DNA from: Dehalococcoidales bacterium | GTDB lineage: Bacteria; Chloroflexota; Dehalococcoidia; Dehalococcoidales; UBA2162 | DNA length: 64,000 nt | Reading direction: 5' to 3' | Assembly (NCBI GenBank): GCA_030690265.1 | Contig: JAUYHA010000049.1 | Span: 1 to 64,000, forward strand | In this document: in pieces, positions 24,055 through 33,982 of the stretch | How the letters are laid out: every line of letters begins with the position of its first letter | How positions within the stretch are numbered: position 1 is the stretch's first letter | Position numbers and translations under genes: made by a program | Notes under the pieces: generated by a model | Databases searched by the model: none | What the model saw: the letters and a program-made list of their open reading frames with translations, nothing else | Told to the model about the DNA's origin: nothing

Positions 24055-25202
24055 TATCAATCACCCGTTTACTCTGTGACAATGTTGGTCCCGGTGACCA
24101 TTTTCGCTATGAAAAAAAGGATGTACCCAGGCCGGTAGTGGTCTGGAACTGCACGCGGCAGTGTAATTTGAGCTGTATCCATTGCTACGCCAGTGCCGAT
24201 AACCGGAAATCTCCGCAGGAGATGAGTACCGCCGCCGGAAAAGCCTTTATTCATGACCTGGCTGATTTTGGTGTTCCGGTCATCTTGTTCTCCGGAGGCG
24301 AACCTTTACTCCGCAAAGACCTCTTTTCACTGGCAAATCTGGCTCAAGAACTGGGGGTAAGAATCGCCCTTTCCACGAACGGAACTCCGATTACCGGTGA
24401 GATAGCCGAACAAATCAAGGACACCGGTTTTGCCGAAGTTGGCATCAGTCTGGATGGCATCGGGGCTAACAACGACCGCTTTCGTGGCAAGAGTGGTGCT
24501 TTCGAGAATGCCCTGGCCGGTATCAGGAACTGTGTTGCTCTGGGCTTGAGGGTATCACTGCGGTTGACCATCACCGGCTTTAACTACCAGGAAATCCCGG
24601 CTATTTTCCGCCTGGTGGAGAAAGAAGGCATCGACCGTGTTTGTTTCTATCACCTGGCATATTCGGGGCGGGGCCGCAGCCTGCAGGCGAATGACATTGA
24701 CCACGCCCAGACCAGGTCAGTCGTGGACATGATTTGTCAGCACACGCTGGACCTTTACCAGCGCGGCCTGCGTAAAGAAATTCTTACCGTTAGCAATCAT
24801 GCCGATGGTGTCTATCTCTATCTCAAACTGAAAAAAGAAGACCCGCAGCGGGCTGAAAAAGTGCTGGAACTGCTGCGGATAAACGGCGGCAACAACTCCG
24901 GCATCAAAATCGGCGCCGTTGATGACCGGGGTAATGTCCATCCGGACCAGTTCTGGCAGCATTACTCCGTGGGTAATGTTCTGGAGCGAAAATTTGCTGA
25001 TATCTGGACGGATACTTCCGCACCACTGTTTGGCGGCTTAAAAGACCGCCGGAGCCTGCTCAAAGGTCGCTGTGGCCTCTGTAATTACCTGGATATCTGT
25101 AACGGCAACCTGCGGGTCCGGGCTGAGGCAGCCTTTGGCGATGTCTGGGCGGAAGACCCGGCCTGCTATTTAACTGATGAGGAGATTGGCATCAAATCAT
25201 GA
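24051..25202 (+). CDS. ahbC: Radical SAM 12,18-didecarboxysiroheme deacetylase (AhbC)
   Basis: A 383-aa radical SAM enzyme of the AhbC/NirJ group. AhbC removes two acetate side chains from didecarboxysiroheme to give iron-coproporphyrin III. The cluster motif is C38-x3-C42-x2-C45 (CNLSCIHC), with GGEPL near 85 and a SPASM-like C-terminal cysteine set (CGLCNYLDIC...C) for an auxiliary cluster. The ending FGDVWAEDPACYLTDEEIG is characteristic of the family. I call it AhbC rather than NirJ because an AhbD-like gene follows and no nirS or nirF is in view. It overlaps both its neighbours by 4 bases. Confidence 0.88.
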   Translation: MISITRLLCDNVGPGDHFRYEKKDVPRPVVVWNCTRQCNLSCIHCYASADNRKSPQEMSTAAGKAFIHDLADFGVPVILFSGGEPLLRKDLFSLANLAQELGVRIALSTNGTPITGEIAEQIKDTGFAEVGISLDGIGANNDRFRGKSGAFENALAGIRNCVALGLRVSLRLTITGFNYQEIPAIFRLVEKEGIDRVCFYHLAYSGRGRSLQANDIDHAQTRSVVDMICQHTLDLYQRGLRKEILTVSNHADGVYLYLKLKKEDPQRAEKVLELLRINGGNNSGIKIGAVDDRGNVHPDQFWQHYSVGNVLERKFADIWTDTSAPLFGGLKDRRSLLKGRCGLCNYLDICNGNLRVRAEAAFGDVWAEDPACYLTDEEIGIKS

Positions 25203-26329
25203 CCGGAGAGATAAACGGCAAACCAAGCCCGGCTGACCTGCTCACCCCCAGACTGCACCTGGTAGCCTGGGAACTCACCAAGAGTTGTAACCTGTTTTGT
25301 GCCCACTGCCGGGGTTCATCGGCGCCCGATACTTACTCTGACGAATTGACTGCCGATGAGTGCTTCCGGGTAATCGACCAGATACGGGAAGTGGGGCGCC
25401 CGATTCTTATCCTGAGCGGGGGGGAACCACTGGCTCGTCCTGATGTAATGGAAATAGCCCGCTATGCGGTGAGCAAAGAGCTGAGAGTGGTTATGGGCAC
25501 CAACGGCACTCTGATTACTGAAGAGGTTGCCTCACAGTTGAAGGAGGTGCCCGTATCCCGTCTCGGCATAAGCCTGGATTTCCCGGTGGCAGAGCTTCAG
25601 GATGACTTCCGTGGTCAGGCTGGTGCCTTTGCGGCAGCTATGAAAGGCATCACCAATGCCCGGCAGGCGGGAATTGAGCTCCAGATTAATAGCACCATCA
25701 CCAGGCTAAATGCGCCCTATCTGGACGAATTGCTGAGTACCGCCCTTGAAGTGGGAGCGGTCGGCTTCCATCCCTTTTTGCTGGTGCCGACGGGACGGGG
25801 TAAGGGGCTTGAATCGGTGGAGCTATCGCCCCGGGAATACGAGGCAACGCTGAACTGGATTTATGATAAGGTAAAGAGCCTGGGAGAAAGCATTTTCTTC
25901 AAACCCACCTGCGCCCCCCATTACCTGAGGGTTATGAAACAAAGACAGAGGCAGGAGCACTCACCGGAGGTAACTCCTGAGGCGAAAACTACCCCCGGCC
26001 ACCCGTCGGCAAATGCCATCACCCGCGGCTGTCTGGCGGGCACCGGCTTTGCCTTCATCTCGCATCGGGGCGATGTCCAGGGCTGTGGCTATCTCAGCCC
26101 CGTCGCCGGTAATGTCAGAGAGCAATCATTTGCTCAAATCTGGAACAACTCCCCTCTATTTAATAGCCTGCGGAACCTGGCTAATTATGAAGGGAAGTGC
26201 GGTTACTGCGAGTATAAGAGGCTCTGCGGTGGCTGCCGGGCTCGGGCTTACGAAGCCACCGGTGATTATCTTGAAGCCGAGCCTTACTGCGTTTATGAAC
26301 CAGCCGCAGTCTCAGGAAGGACGAAGTAA
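25199..26329 (+). CDS. ahbD: Radical SAM haem b synthase (AhbD)
   Basis: A 376-aa radical SAM protein that oxidatively decarboxylates the two propionates of iron-coproporphyrin III to the vinyl groups of haem b. The motif C30-x3-C34-x2-C37 (CNLFCAHC) binds the SAM cluster, LSGGEPLARPDV follows, and the C-terminal CGYCEYKRLCGGCRARAYEATGDYLEAEPYC supplies the auxiliary cluster. That ending is typical of AhbD. A loop around residues 240-270 (rich in Gln, Pro and Thr) is an insertion of unknown role. ATG overlaps the ahbC stop. Confidence 0.88.
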   Translation: MTGEINGKPSPADLLTPRLHLVAWELTKSCNLFCAHCRGSSAPDTYSDELTADECFRVIDQIREVGRPILILSGGEPLARPDVMEIARYAVSKELRVVMGTNGTLITEEVASQLKEVPVSRLGISLDFPVAELQDDFRGQAGAFAAAMKGITNARQAGIELQINSTITRLNAPYLDELLSTALEVGAVGFHPFLLVPTGRGKGLESVELSPREYEATLNWIYDKVKSLGESIFFKPTCAPHYLRVMKQRQRQEHSPEVTPEAKTTPGHPSANAITRGCLAGTGFAFISHRGDVQGCGYLSPVAGNVREQSFAQIWNNSPLFNSLRNLANYEGKCGYCEYKRLCGGCRARAYEATGDYLEAEPYCVYEPAAVSGRTK

Positions 26330-26337
26330 AGTATAGA

Positions 26338-27318
26338 ATGTCTCTTGACACTATTGACCGAAAACTATTCAGTCTGCTTCAAAAAGATTTTCCTTTAAAT
26401 AAAGAACCTTACGCCGCCCTCGGGCTGAAGCTGGGGATTGGCGGTGATGAGGTAATCCGGCGTATTGAACAACTAAAGTCTAAGGGAATGGTGCGGCAGA
26501 TAGCCCCGATTATCGATTCCAGACGGCTTGGCTATCAGCCTACCCTGGTGGCAATGAGAGTGGCAGAGGCTGAGTTAGAGAGGGTAGGGAGTCTTATCAG
26601 CGAGCACCCCGGAGTTAGTCACTGCTATGAACGAACTCACCGCTTTAATGTCTGGTTTACCCTGGCTCTGCCTGCCGAAGTTGATGTAGAAAATGAGCTA
26701 GAGCAGTTTAGGAATATCAATGGCGTTCAGGCTGCTTTTAGTCTGCCGGTAGTAAAGGAATTCAAGCTGAGTACCCATTTCAGCCTGGACGGCGAGAAAC
26801 CGGAAAAGGTAGCGGACAGGTCAAAGCCTGGTAAAATGACTCAAGAAGTTAAACTCTCACCGACAGATAGGCAGTTAATCAATGAGCTACAGCAGGACCT
26901 GCCGCTGACTGACACCCCGTTCTCCGCTATGGCGGAGCATCTTGGTATGAGCCAGGATGATTTTTTAGCCCGCTGCCAGTCACTTCAGCAATATGGCATT
27001 ATCCGCCGGTTTGCGGCAGAAGTTAACCACCGTCAAGCCGGTTTCATGGCTAATGCCATGACCTGCTGGATAGTCCCTCCGGAAAAGATAGAGATAATAG
27101 CACCAAGACTGGCGGAGCTATCTCAGGTAAGCCACCTCTATGAAAGAAAGACAAACCCGCTCTGGAGCTACAACCTCTTTGCCATGATTCACGGGAACAG
27201 TAAAGAGGTATGTCAGGAAACAGCTAACCAGGTGGCAACTGAGACCGGGCTTAGCGACTATGTTATGCTTTTTAGCACCAGAGAATTTAAGAAAACGAGA
27301 GTTAAATACCTGGTATGA
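26338..27318 (+). CDS. ahbAB: Fused siroheme decarboxylase AhbA-AhbB (Lrp/AsnC-like)
   Basis: A 326-aa protein with two AsnC/Lrp-like units in tandem, at about 1-160 and 175-326. Each has a winged helix (DTIDRKLFSLLQKDFPL and SPTDRQLINELQQDLPL) followed by a RAM-like ligand domain containing the paired SHCYERTHRFNVWF and SHLYERKTNPLWSYN. These are the hallmarks of AhbA and AhbB, which together remove two acetate carboxyls from siroheme. Usually the two are separate polypeptides that form a dimer; here a 15-residue Lys/Pro-rich linker joins them. Despite the helix-turn-helix it is an enzyme, not a regulator. It lies 8 bases after ahbD. Confidence 0.87.
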   Translation: MSLDTIDRKLFSLLQKDFPLNKEPYAALGLKLGIGGDEVIRRIEQLKSKGMVRQIAPIIDSRRLGYQPTLVAMRVAEAELERVGSLISEHPGVSHCYERTHRFNVWFTLALPAEVDVENELEQFRNINGVQAAFSLPVVKEFKLSTHFSLDGEKPEKVADRSKPGKMTQEVKLSPTDRQLINELQQDLPLTDTPFSAMAEHLGMSQDDFLARCQSLQQYGIIRRFAAEVNHRQAGFMANAMTCWIVPPEKIEIIAPRLAELSQVSHLYERKTNPLWSYNLFAMIHGNSKEVCQETANQVATETGLSDYVMLFSTREFKKTRVKYLV

Positions 27319-27971
27319 AGAAAGACCGGAAAACTAAATATTTCCCCCTTTTCCTGAATGTTGAGGGTAAAAAGTGCCTTGTGGTCGGCGGTGGCCAGGT
27401 GGCTCTGCGTAAGGTTAAGGTTCTGCTGGAGCACGGGGCTGATGTTGAAGTTATCAGTCCCGACCTCTGTGCGGAGTTGGTCAGGCTTGCCGATGGTGGA
27501 GCAATACGTGCTTTCTGCCATGAATACCGGGAGGGAGACCTGGCAAATACCCTGGTTACCATTGCCGCAACTGATAATGAGGACACTAACCGACGAGTAG
27601 CCGCTGAGGCTCGAAGGAGGGCAGTCCTGGTCAATGTGGTCGATGATGCCGAAAACTCTGATTTCATCTTTCCTTCCTATCTGCGCCGGGGAGATGTTAC
27701 TATCGCCGTCTCTACTGCCGGACGGAGTCCCGCTTTAGCCCGAAAGCTCCGAACCAGATTGGAGGAAACATTCGGAGACGAGTATGCTTCTCTGGCTCTG
27801 CTAATTGACGAAGTGCGGTCTGAAGTAAAGAAGCAGGGAATAAAAGTGGACGGTGATACCTGGCAGGAAGCCCTGGATACGGATTTGCTTCTCAGCCTGC
27901 TGAAGAAAGGGGAGAGGGAGAAAGCCAAAGCCAGTCTACTAAGTAATTTGAAAACAAAACATTTATCTTAG
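27315..27971 (+). CDS. sirC: Precorrin-2 dehydrogenase / sirohydrochlorin ferrochelatase
   Basis: A 218-aa Met8/SirC/CysG-N type protein. FPLFLNVEGKKCLVVGGGQVALRKV is the NAD-binding start, and VNVVDDAENSDFIFPSYLRRGDVTIAVSTAGRSPALARKLR is the family hallmark. It oxidises precorrin-2 to sirohydrochlorin with NAD and may also insert iron. No separate chelatase (SirB/CbiX) is seen in the window, so dual function is plausible. The ATG overlaps the ahbAB stop by 4 bases. Confidence 0.92.
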   Translation: MKKDRKTKYFPLFLNVEGKKCLVVGGGQVALRKVKVLLEHGADVEVISPDLCAELVRLADGGAIRAFCHEYREGDLANTLVTIAATDNEDTNRRVAAEARRRAVLVNVVDDAENSDFIFPSYLRRGDVTIAVSTAGRSPALARKLRTRLEETFGDEYASLALLIDEVRSEVKKQGIKVDGDTWQEALDTDLLLSLLKKGEREKAKASLLSNLKTKHLS

Positions 27972-27997
27972 TAACGGTAAGGTTAAGCGCGTAGACG

Positions 27998-29260
27998 ATG
28001 AACATTTGTCTGGTCGGGATAAATCAGCACACCGCCCCGGTGGCTATCCGGGAGAAGGCTGCCATCAGGTCTGAAGACCTCGGTGAGGCTCTTGAGCTGC
28101 TTCGCTCTCAGGCGTCCCACGGAGTGATTCTTTCCACCTGTAACCGCACCGAAGTCTATACTATCCCCGGTGACAACGGCTCCTTTGAGAGGGCGAGCTT
28201 TAATTTTCTGAAAACTCACCTGGATATTCCGGAGACCTCATTGCTCAAGCACGCTTATATCCTGGAAGGTGAGGAGGCAGTGGAGCACCTGTTCCGTACT
28301 GCCAGTGGTCTTGACTCAATGGTCATCGGTGAGTATGAAATTCTGGGACAGCTGCGACAGGCGCTGAAGACTGCGGAAAGCCTGGGGATGGTAAACCTGC
28401 CCTTGCGTCACATTTTTCAGAGCGCCATCCGTATTGGCAGACGGGTGCGGCAGGAAACCGGAATCAGCAAAAGCCCCTTCTCCGTCAGCTCGGTAGCGGT
28501 GGAGCTAGCGGTGAAGGTTTTGGGCAACCTTAAAAGTTGCCGCATGCTCATCATCGGTGCTGGCGAAGCGGGAAAACTGGTGGCTAAAGCGGCCAAAGAC
28601 AGAGGAGTCTCTCAGATAATTGTTGCCAGCCGGACTCAGGCAAGGGCTTCAAACCTGACCGAAATGCTGGGCGGTATCCCGACCAGCCTGGATAACCTGG
28701 AAGAGAAACTGGCTACCTGCAATATTGTCGTCGCCTGTGCTGATGCCCCCCGCTACCTGCTGGATGTTTCCCGGATGGAAAAGACAATGAGCCGAAGGCC
28801 CGAGCTTCCCCTGGTGATAATTGATATCGCTGTCCCCCGCAATGTAGAGCCAGCGGTGGCAGGACTAAAGAATGTTTTTCTTCACAACATTGACGACCTT
28901 TCCCAGATTTCCGAGCAGAACCGCCGGCAGCGGGAACTGGAAGTCAGAAAAGTTGAAAAAATCATATCAGCGGAACTGGCTAAGTTTGCCGCCTGGTGGC
29001 AGGGTTTTAAGGTCAGACCGCTGATTCGGGCTATGATGAGCCGGGCTGAGGAGATACGCCGTTCTCACCTGGAGCGCACTGTGAAAAAGTTACCCGAGCT
29101 ATCTGACGACGAACGGTTCCATCTGGAAATGATGACCAGAGCAATTGTCACCAAGATACTGAAGGAGCCAGTCCAGAATCTTAAAACCAAAAAGTCTGAT
29201 AATAATGATTACGCAGCAATGGCAAAAGAGCTTTTCCAGCTGGATGAAGAGAAGTATTGA
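27998..29260 (+). CDS. hemA: Glutamyl-tRNA reductase
   Basis: A 420-aa enzyme reducing glutamyl-tRNA(Glu) to glutamate-1-semialdehyde with NADPH. The catalytic Cys is C48 in ILSTCNRTEVY; DSMVIGEYEILGQ follows, then an NADPH domain starting IIGAGEAGKL near 182 and the C-terminal dimerisation helices from about 310. It opens the C5 route and is followed by hemC through TGATG coupling. Confidence 0.96.
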   Translation: MNICLVGINQHTAPVAIREKAAIRSEDLGEALELLRSQASHGVILSTCNRTEVYTIPGDNGSFERASFNFLKTHLDIPETSLLKHAYILEGEEAVEHLFRTASGLDSMVIGEYEILGQLRQALKTAESLGMVNLPLRHIFQSAIRIGRRVRQETGISKSPFSVSSVAVELAVKVLGNLKSCRMLIIGAGEAGKLVAKAAKDRGVSQIIVASRTQARASNLTEMLGGIPTSLDNLEEKLATCNIVVACADAPRYLLDVSRMEKTMSRRPELPLVIIDIAVPRNVEPAVAGLKNVFLHNIDDLSQISEQNRRQRELEVRKVEKIISAELAKFAAWWQGFKVRPLIRAMMSRAEEIRRSHLERTVKKLPELSDDERFHLEMMTRAIVTKILKEPVQNLKTKKSDNNDYAAMAKELFQLDEEKY

Positions 29261-30192
29261 TGAGCAGGAAAATCGTTGTCGGCTCAAGGGGCAGTAAGCT
29301 TGCCTTAATTCAAACAAACTCCGTAGTAGCCAGAATCAGAGAAACAAATCCAGGCATTGAAGTCAGCGTCTCTCAGATAGCCACCCGGGGTGACCGGGAG
29401 CGCCATATTCAGCTTGATGCTTTTGAAGGTAGCAACATTTTCGTTAAAGAGTTAGAGGAAGCCCTGCTTGATGGCAGAATCGACCTGGCGGTACACAGCC
29501 TCAAAGATATGCCGACTCAAATCCCCTCCGGACTCTACCTGGCAGCGGTAACCGAGCGAGTTGACCCGAGGGATGTGCTTATTTCCCGAGGAGAGAAGCT
29601 GGCTGAGCTTCCTCCTGGAGCCAGGCTCGCTACCGGCAGCCTGAGACGAGCCGTTCAGCTTGGTGCCTGCCGCCCTGACCTGGAGGTGTGCGGAGTTAGA
29701 GGTAATGTCGATACCCGGCTGGCTAAGGCGGCTGGTGGTGAGTTTGACGGAGTAATTCTGGCTGCGGCCGGGCTGGCACGGCTTGGCAGAAGTGACAGGG
29801 TAACGGAATACCTGTCCGTGGAGCACTTTTTGCCGGCAGTAGGACAGGGGGCGCTGGGCATAGAAGCCCGTCTGGATGATAAAGAGATTGCTGGAATCGT
29901 CCTTCCCCTGAACCATTTGCCTGCCTGGCAGAGTATCACTGCTGAACGTTCTTTTCTCACTGCCCTCGGCGGCGGCTGCCGGGCACCGATTGCGGCCCTG
30001 GGCACGGTTGATGGCACCAGGTTAAGACTCGATGGAATGGTGGCTGGCGTCCTCAGTAAGAAGATACTGCGCAGTTCAGAAGAGGGAAACGCTGAAGAAG
30101 CTGAAGAACTCGGGGTGAGGCTGGCTCAAAAGCTGGTCAAAATGGGAGCCGAAGAATTTCTCGCTGAAGCAAAAAGAGATGAAAGCCGGTAA
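29260..30192 (+). CDS. hemC: Hydroxymethylbilane synthase (porphobilinogen deaminase)
   Basis: A 310-aa enzyme that condenses four porphobilinogens. VGSRGSKLALIQTNSV opens the protein, D83 in LKDMPTQ is catalytic, and C240 in LGGGCRAPI carries the dipyrromethane cofactor. ATG at 29260 overlaps the hemA stop; a TTG one codon earlier is less likely. Its own end overlaps the cobA-hemD gene by 14 bases. Confidence 0.96.
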   Translation: MSRKIVVGSRGSKLALIQTNSVVARIRETNPGIEVSVSQIATRGDRERHIQLDAFEGSNIFVKELEEALLDGRIDLAVHSLKDMPTQIPSGLYLAAVTERVDPRDVLISRGEKLAELPPGARLATGSLRRAVQLGACRPDLEVCGVRGNVDTRLAKAAGGEFDGVILAAAGLARLGRSDRVTEYLSVEHFLPAVGQGALGIEARLDDKEIAGIVLPLNHLPAWQSITAERSFLTALGGGCRAPIAALGTVDGTRLRLDGMVAGVLSKKILRSSEEGNAEEAEELGVRLAQKLVKMGAEEFLAEAKRDESR

Positions 30193-31690
30193 GGTCTATT
30201 TAGTGGGCGCCGGGCCGGGCGACCCGGGACTGATTTCGGTGAAAGGCGTTAACTGCCTGAAGAAAGCTGAGGTCATTATCTATGACCGTCTGCTTGACCA
30301 GAGCCTCCTTGAGTTCGCTCCGCCGGGAGCGGAAAGGATATATCTGGGCAAGACAACCGGCGAGGCAGCCCGGCAGCAGGTTGAGATAAACAATCTACTG
30401 GTAACCAAGGCTAAGGAAGGTAAAACAGTGGTTCGGCTTAAAGGGGGCGACCCCTTTGTGCTGGGCAGGGGCGGGGAGGAAGCCGAGGTTCTAGCCCAGA
30501 ATGGCGTCCCTTTTGAAGTGGTGCCGGGAGTAACTTCGGCGGTAGCCGTGCCGGCTTACGCCGGTATCCCGGTGACGCACCGCGGGCTGGCATCATCTTT
30601 TGCCGTTATCACAGGTCACGAAGCCGCGGGGAAGTCCAGCATCGACTGGCAGAAGCTGGCTACCGGGATAGACACCCTAATCTTCCTGATGGGAATGGGA
30701 AATCTGCCGGAGATAGTGACCAAACTGGTGGAGAATGGCAGACCTCCGGATACCCCGGTAGCCGTTATCAGAGAGGGCACCCGTCCCGAGCAGGAAACAG
30801 TTGTCGCCAGTCTTGAGGATATCGTAGCCAGGGCTGAAGAATCCCATCTTGCCGCTCCGGCGATTATCGTCGTTGGCAATGTGGTCAGTCTCAGGGAAAA
30901 ACTCCGCTGGTTTGATAATCGTCCCCTCTTCGGCAAGCGCATCCTGGTAACCAGGGCCCGCCACCAGGCAAGTGCTCTGAGCCGACTTCTCTCCGAGCGG
31001 GGTGCTCAGCCAATCGAGTTGCCGGCGATTGATATTCAAGAAGTCACTAGCTACGAAGAGTTAGACGGGGCTATAGCTAACCTGAAGGAATACCACTGGA
31101 TAATTTTTACCAGCGTGAACGCCGTGGAGGCTTTCTGGCAGAGGCTCCATAGCTTGAAATTGGACAGCCGTGCCCTTGCTGAGTCGTGGATAGCCGCTAT
31201 CGGACCGGCTACCGGGCAGGCTCTGCAAAATAGAGGCGTTATTCCTGACTATATGCCTGAAGTTTATACCACAGAAAGCATCGTTGCCGGACTGAAGAAG
31301 TTTAATCTCGTCGGGCACCGTTTTCTTTTGCCCCGCGCTGACATAGCCGATGAGAAATTAGCCCGGGAAATCTATCAGCTGGGAGCTACAGTGGATGAGG
31401 TTACCGCTTACCGCACGGTGCCGGCAGTCGAAGCGATTGCTCAGGCGAAAGAGGTGATTGCTTCGGGTAAGATTGATGTTGTCACTTTTACCAGTTCTTC
31501 AACGGTAACCAATCTGGTGACAGCCTTTGGCAAAGAGCCAACGCTTAATAATGCCCGGGTTGCCTGCATCGGCCCCAAAACGGCTGACACCGCCACTAAA
31601 GCCGGGCTGAGTGTGGATATTATCGCCAGGGAACAGACCATACCCGGACTGGTAGCTGCGATAGAAGAATACTTCGGAAAGGAGGCTTAG
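30179..31690 (+). CDS. cobA-hemD: Fused uroporphyrinogen-III C-methyltransferase / uroporphyrinogen-III synthase
   Basis: A 503-aa two-domain enzyme. Residues 1-245 are the SAM-dependent SUMT ([57 protein letters not shown]), making precorrin-2. Residues 255-500 are HemD, which closes hydroxymethylbilane to uroporphyrinogen III ([20 protein letters not shown], then [11 protein letters not shown]). The fused order delivers the HemD product directly to methylation, which suits a pathway that sends all flux to siroheme. The ATG lies inside the hemC end. Confidence 0.94.
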   Translation: MKAGKVYLVGAGPGDPGLISVKGVNCLKKAEVIIYDRLLDQSLLEFAPPGAERIYLGKTTGEAARQQVEINNLLVTKAKEGKTVVRLKGGDPFVLGRGGEEAEVLAQNGVPFEVVPGVTSAVAVPAYAGIPVTHRGLASSFAVITGHEAAGKSSIDWQKLATGIDTLIFLMGMGNLPEIVTKLVENGRPPDTPVAVIREGTRPEQETVVASLEDIVARAEESHLAAPAIIVVGNVVSLREKLRWFDNRPLFGKRILVTRARHQASALSRLLSERGAQPIELPAIDIQEVTSYEELDGAIANLKEYHWIIFTSVNAVEAFWQRLHSLKLDSRALAESWIAAIGPATGQALQNRGVIPDYMPEVYTTESIVAGLKKFNLVGHRFLLPRADIADEKLAREIYQLGATVDEVTAYRTVPAVEAIAQAKEVIASGKIDVVTFTSSSTVTNLVTAFGKEPTLNNARVACIGPKTADTATKAGLSVDIIAREQTIPGLVAAIEEYFGKEA

Positions 31691-31691
31691 C

Positions 31692-32672
31692 ATGGCAGGC
31701 TTTCCTCAGTTGCGTCTGCGCCGTCTGCGCCGCACCGGGGCGCTGAGAAAACTGGTCAGAGAAAACCGGGTTGAGGTTGGCGACCTCATTTATCCCCTTT
31801 TCATTATTGAGGGTAAGGGAATAAAAGAGGAGATATCCTCTATGCCGGGCGTCTTTCACTTTTCGCCGGACCGGCTCTCTGCGGAGATAGAGGACATAGC
31901 CAAGCTGGGAATTCCCGCCGTTCTCCTTTTCGGCATACCGGAAACGAAGGATGAAACCGGCTCCTCGGCTTATCATCCCCAAGGAGTTATCCAGCAGGCG
32001 ATACGGGTTATCAAGGAGTGTGTCCCTGAACTTGTGGTGATAACCGATGTCTGTCTCTGTGAATATACCAGCCACGGCCACTGCGGCATAATCACTGGCG
32101 GCGAGGTGGACAATGATAAGACCCTGCCCCTGCTGGCTAAAATGGCTTTATCCCATGTTGAAGCCGGGGCTGATATTGTTGCCCCTTCGGATATGATGGA
32201 TGGCAGAGTAAAGACGATACGGCAGGCACTGGATGAAAAAGGATTTCAGCAAACTGCCATCCTTTCTTATGCGGCAAAATACGCCTCCGCCTTCTATGGC
32301 CCCTTCCGAGAGGCAGCAGCATCAACGCCCCAGTTCGGCGACCGCCGTAGTTACCAGATGGACCCGCCCAATGTGCGGGAGGCATTGCGGGAAGTAGAGC
32401 AGGATATTAATGAGGGAGCGGATATCATCATGGTCAAACCAGCCCTGGCTTACCTGGATGTGATACGGCAGGTGCGTAATACCTTCAATTATCCCCTGGC
32501 GGCTTACAATGTCAGCGGTGAGTACTCTATGGTCAAAGCGGCTGTCCGGCAGGGCTGGCTCGATGAAAAACAGGTGGTTCAGGAAATTCTGACCGCCATC
32601 AAGAGAGCCGGGGCTGACATTATCCTTACCTATCATGCTAAAGACCTGGCACGGTGGCGGAAGGCTGAATAA
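31692..32672 (+). CDS. hemB: Delta-aminolevulinic acid dehydratase (porphobilinogen synthase)
   Basis: A 326-aa enzyme joining two ALA molecules. [18 protein letters not shown] opens the protein. The Cys-containing stretch [15 protein letters not shown] looks like the zinc-binding type; the catalytic lysines are in [16 protein letters not shown] and [22 protein letters not shown] lies 7 bases before the ATG, the best ribosome site in the operon. Confidence 0.96.
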   Translation: MAGFPQLRLRRLRRTGALRKLVRENRVEVGDLIYPLFIIEGKGIKEEISSMPGVFHFSPDRLSAEIEDIAKLGIPAVLLFGIPETKDETGSSAYHPQGVIQQAIRVIKECVPELVVITDVCLCEYTSHGHCGIITGGEVDNDKTLPLLAKMALSHVEAGADIVAPSDMMDGRVKTIRQALDEKGFQQTAILSYAAKYASAFYGPFREAAASTPQFGDRRSYQMDPPNVREALREVEQDINEGADIIMVKPALAYLDVIRQVRNTFNYPLAAYNVSGEYSMVKAAVRQGWLDEKQVVQEILTAIKRAGADIILTYHAKDLARWRKAE

Positions 32673-32681
32673 GGAGCGTCA

Positions 32682-33971
32682 GTGAATCTGGAAAACTCCA
32701 GGAAACTCTTTCAAGAAGCTCAACGTTACCTTCCGGGCGGGGTTGATAGCCCGGTGCGTGCCTTTAAAGCCGTCGGCGGGACACCTCTTTTTATTACCCG
32801 GGGAGAGGGCTCGAGAATCTTTGATGTCGATGGCAACGAGTTCATTGACTATGTCTGTTCCTGGGGTCCCCTGATTCTGGGGCATTCCCATCCTCAGGTG
32901 GTTGAGGCGCTGAAGCATGCCGTTGAACAGGGGACTACTTTTGGCGCCCCTACCGAGCTAGAGCTAACATTGGCTAGGATGGTTTCTGCGGCGATGCCTT
33001 CTCTGGAGATGCTCCGTTTTGTCAATTCCGGCACCGAGGCTACCATGTCAGCACTACGCCTGGCAAGAGCCTTTACCGGCCGGGATAAAGTGGTCAAGTT
33101 TGCCGGTGGCTACCACGGTCATGCCGACGGCTTACTGGTCAAAGCCGGCTCCGGCTTGGCAACACTGAGCCTGCCCGATTCTCTCGGGGTGCCGGCAAGC
33201 TATGCCCGAAATACCCTGGTGGCACCCTACAACAATTCTGAAGCGGTAGCCCAGCTTTTTCAGCGCTATCCGAGCGAGATTGCCGCCGTCATCGTTGAGC
33301 CGGTGGCAGCCAATATGGGAGTGGTGCCGCCTCAGCCCGGCTTCCTGGATGACCTGCGCCGGTTGACCAGCGACTACGGCGCTCTACTCATCTTTGATGA
33401 GGTTATTACCGGCTTCCGGGCTGCCTACGGAGGTGCCCAAGGTGTTTTCGGGATTACTCCCGACCTGACCTGCCTGGGTAAAATCATCGGTGGCGGGCTG
33501 CCGGTAGGTGCTTACGGGGGAAAGCGGGAGATTATGGAAATGATAGCTCCCACCGGGCCGGTCTATCAGGCAGGCACTCTTTCCGGAAATCCGCTGGCAA
33601 TGACGGCGGGGATAGAGACACTCAAAGCCTTAAACCAGCCGGAGGTCTACCCTCGTTTAGAAAAGGCGGCAGTTCAACTTGAGAAGGGCATTGTTGAAAC
33701 AGCCTCGTCTTTGAATCTCAAAATAAATGTTTCCCGTTTTGCTTCACTGCTGACCATCTTTTTTACCGCCACTCCCCCTGTTGATTATGAATCAGCTTTC
33801 GGAGCAGACACGGCACTTTTCAGCAAATTCTTTCACGGATTGCTGGCTGAGGGAATATACTGGCCGCCCTCGCAATTTGAAGCCGCTTTTATCTCTCTGG
33901 CTCACACTGATGAGGATATCCGGTATACTATCGAGGCGATTGGCAGGGTACTTAAAGGCTTGCAAAATTGA
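32682..33971 (+). CDS. hemL: Glutamate-1-semialdehyde 2,1-aminomutase
   Basis: A 429-aa PLP enzyme converting glutamate-1-semialdehyde to ALA. LPGGVDSPVRAFKAVGGTP is the typical start, LRFVNSGTEATMSALRLAR the phosphate-binding stretch, and the PLP lysine is in LTCLGKIIGGGLPVGAYGG. GTG start with AAGGAG upstream. It is the last gene of the haem operon and converges on the HDAC-like gene with 11 bases between stops. Confidence 0.96.
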   Translation: MNLENSRKLFQEAQRYLPGGVDSPVRAFKAVGGTPLFITRGEGSRIFDVDGNEFIDYVCSWGPLILGHSHPQVVEALKHAVEQGTTFGAPTELELTLARMVSAAMPSLEMLRFVNSGTEATMSALRLARAFTGRDKVVKFAGGYHGHADGLLVKAGSGLATLSLPDSLGVPASYARNTLVAPYNNSEAVAQLFQRYPSEIAAVIVEPVAANMGVVPPQPGFLDDLRRLTSDYGALLIFDEVITGFRAAYGGAQGVFGITPDLTCLGKIIGGGLPVGAYGGKREIMEMIAPTGPVYQAGTLSGNPLAMTAGIETLKALNQPEVYPRLEKAAVQLEKGIVETASSLNLKINVSRFASLLTIFFTATPPVDYESAFGADTALFSKFFHGLLAEGIYWPPSQFEAAFISLAHTDEDIRYTIEAIGRVLKGLQN

Positions 33972-33982
33972 TTGCTCAGCGT

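Noticed and set aside
24051-26329. Haem d1 synthesis (nirJ-type) rather than haem b
   Set aside because: nirS, nirF, nirN and nirE-like partners are absent, and the second radical SAM protein ends with the AhbD-type motif.
26338-27318. Lrp/AsnC transcription regulator
   Set aside because: Two tandem Lrp-like units with paired HxYERxxxxxxW-like motifs inside an ahb operon fit AhbA-AhbB decarboxylase better.
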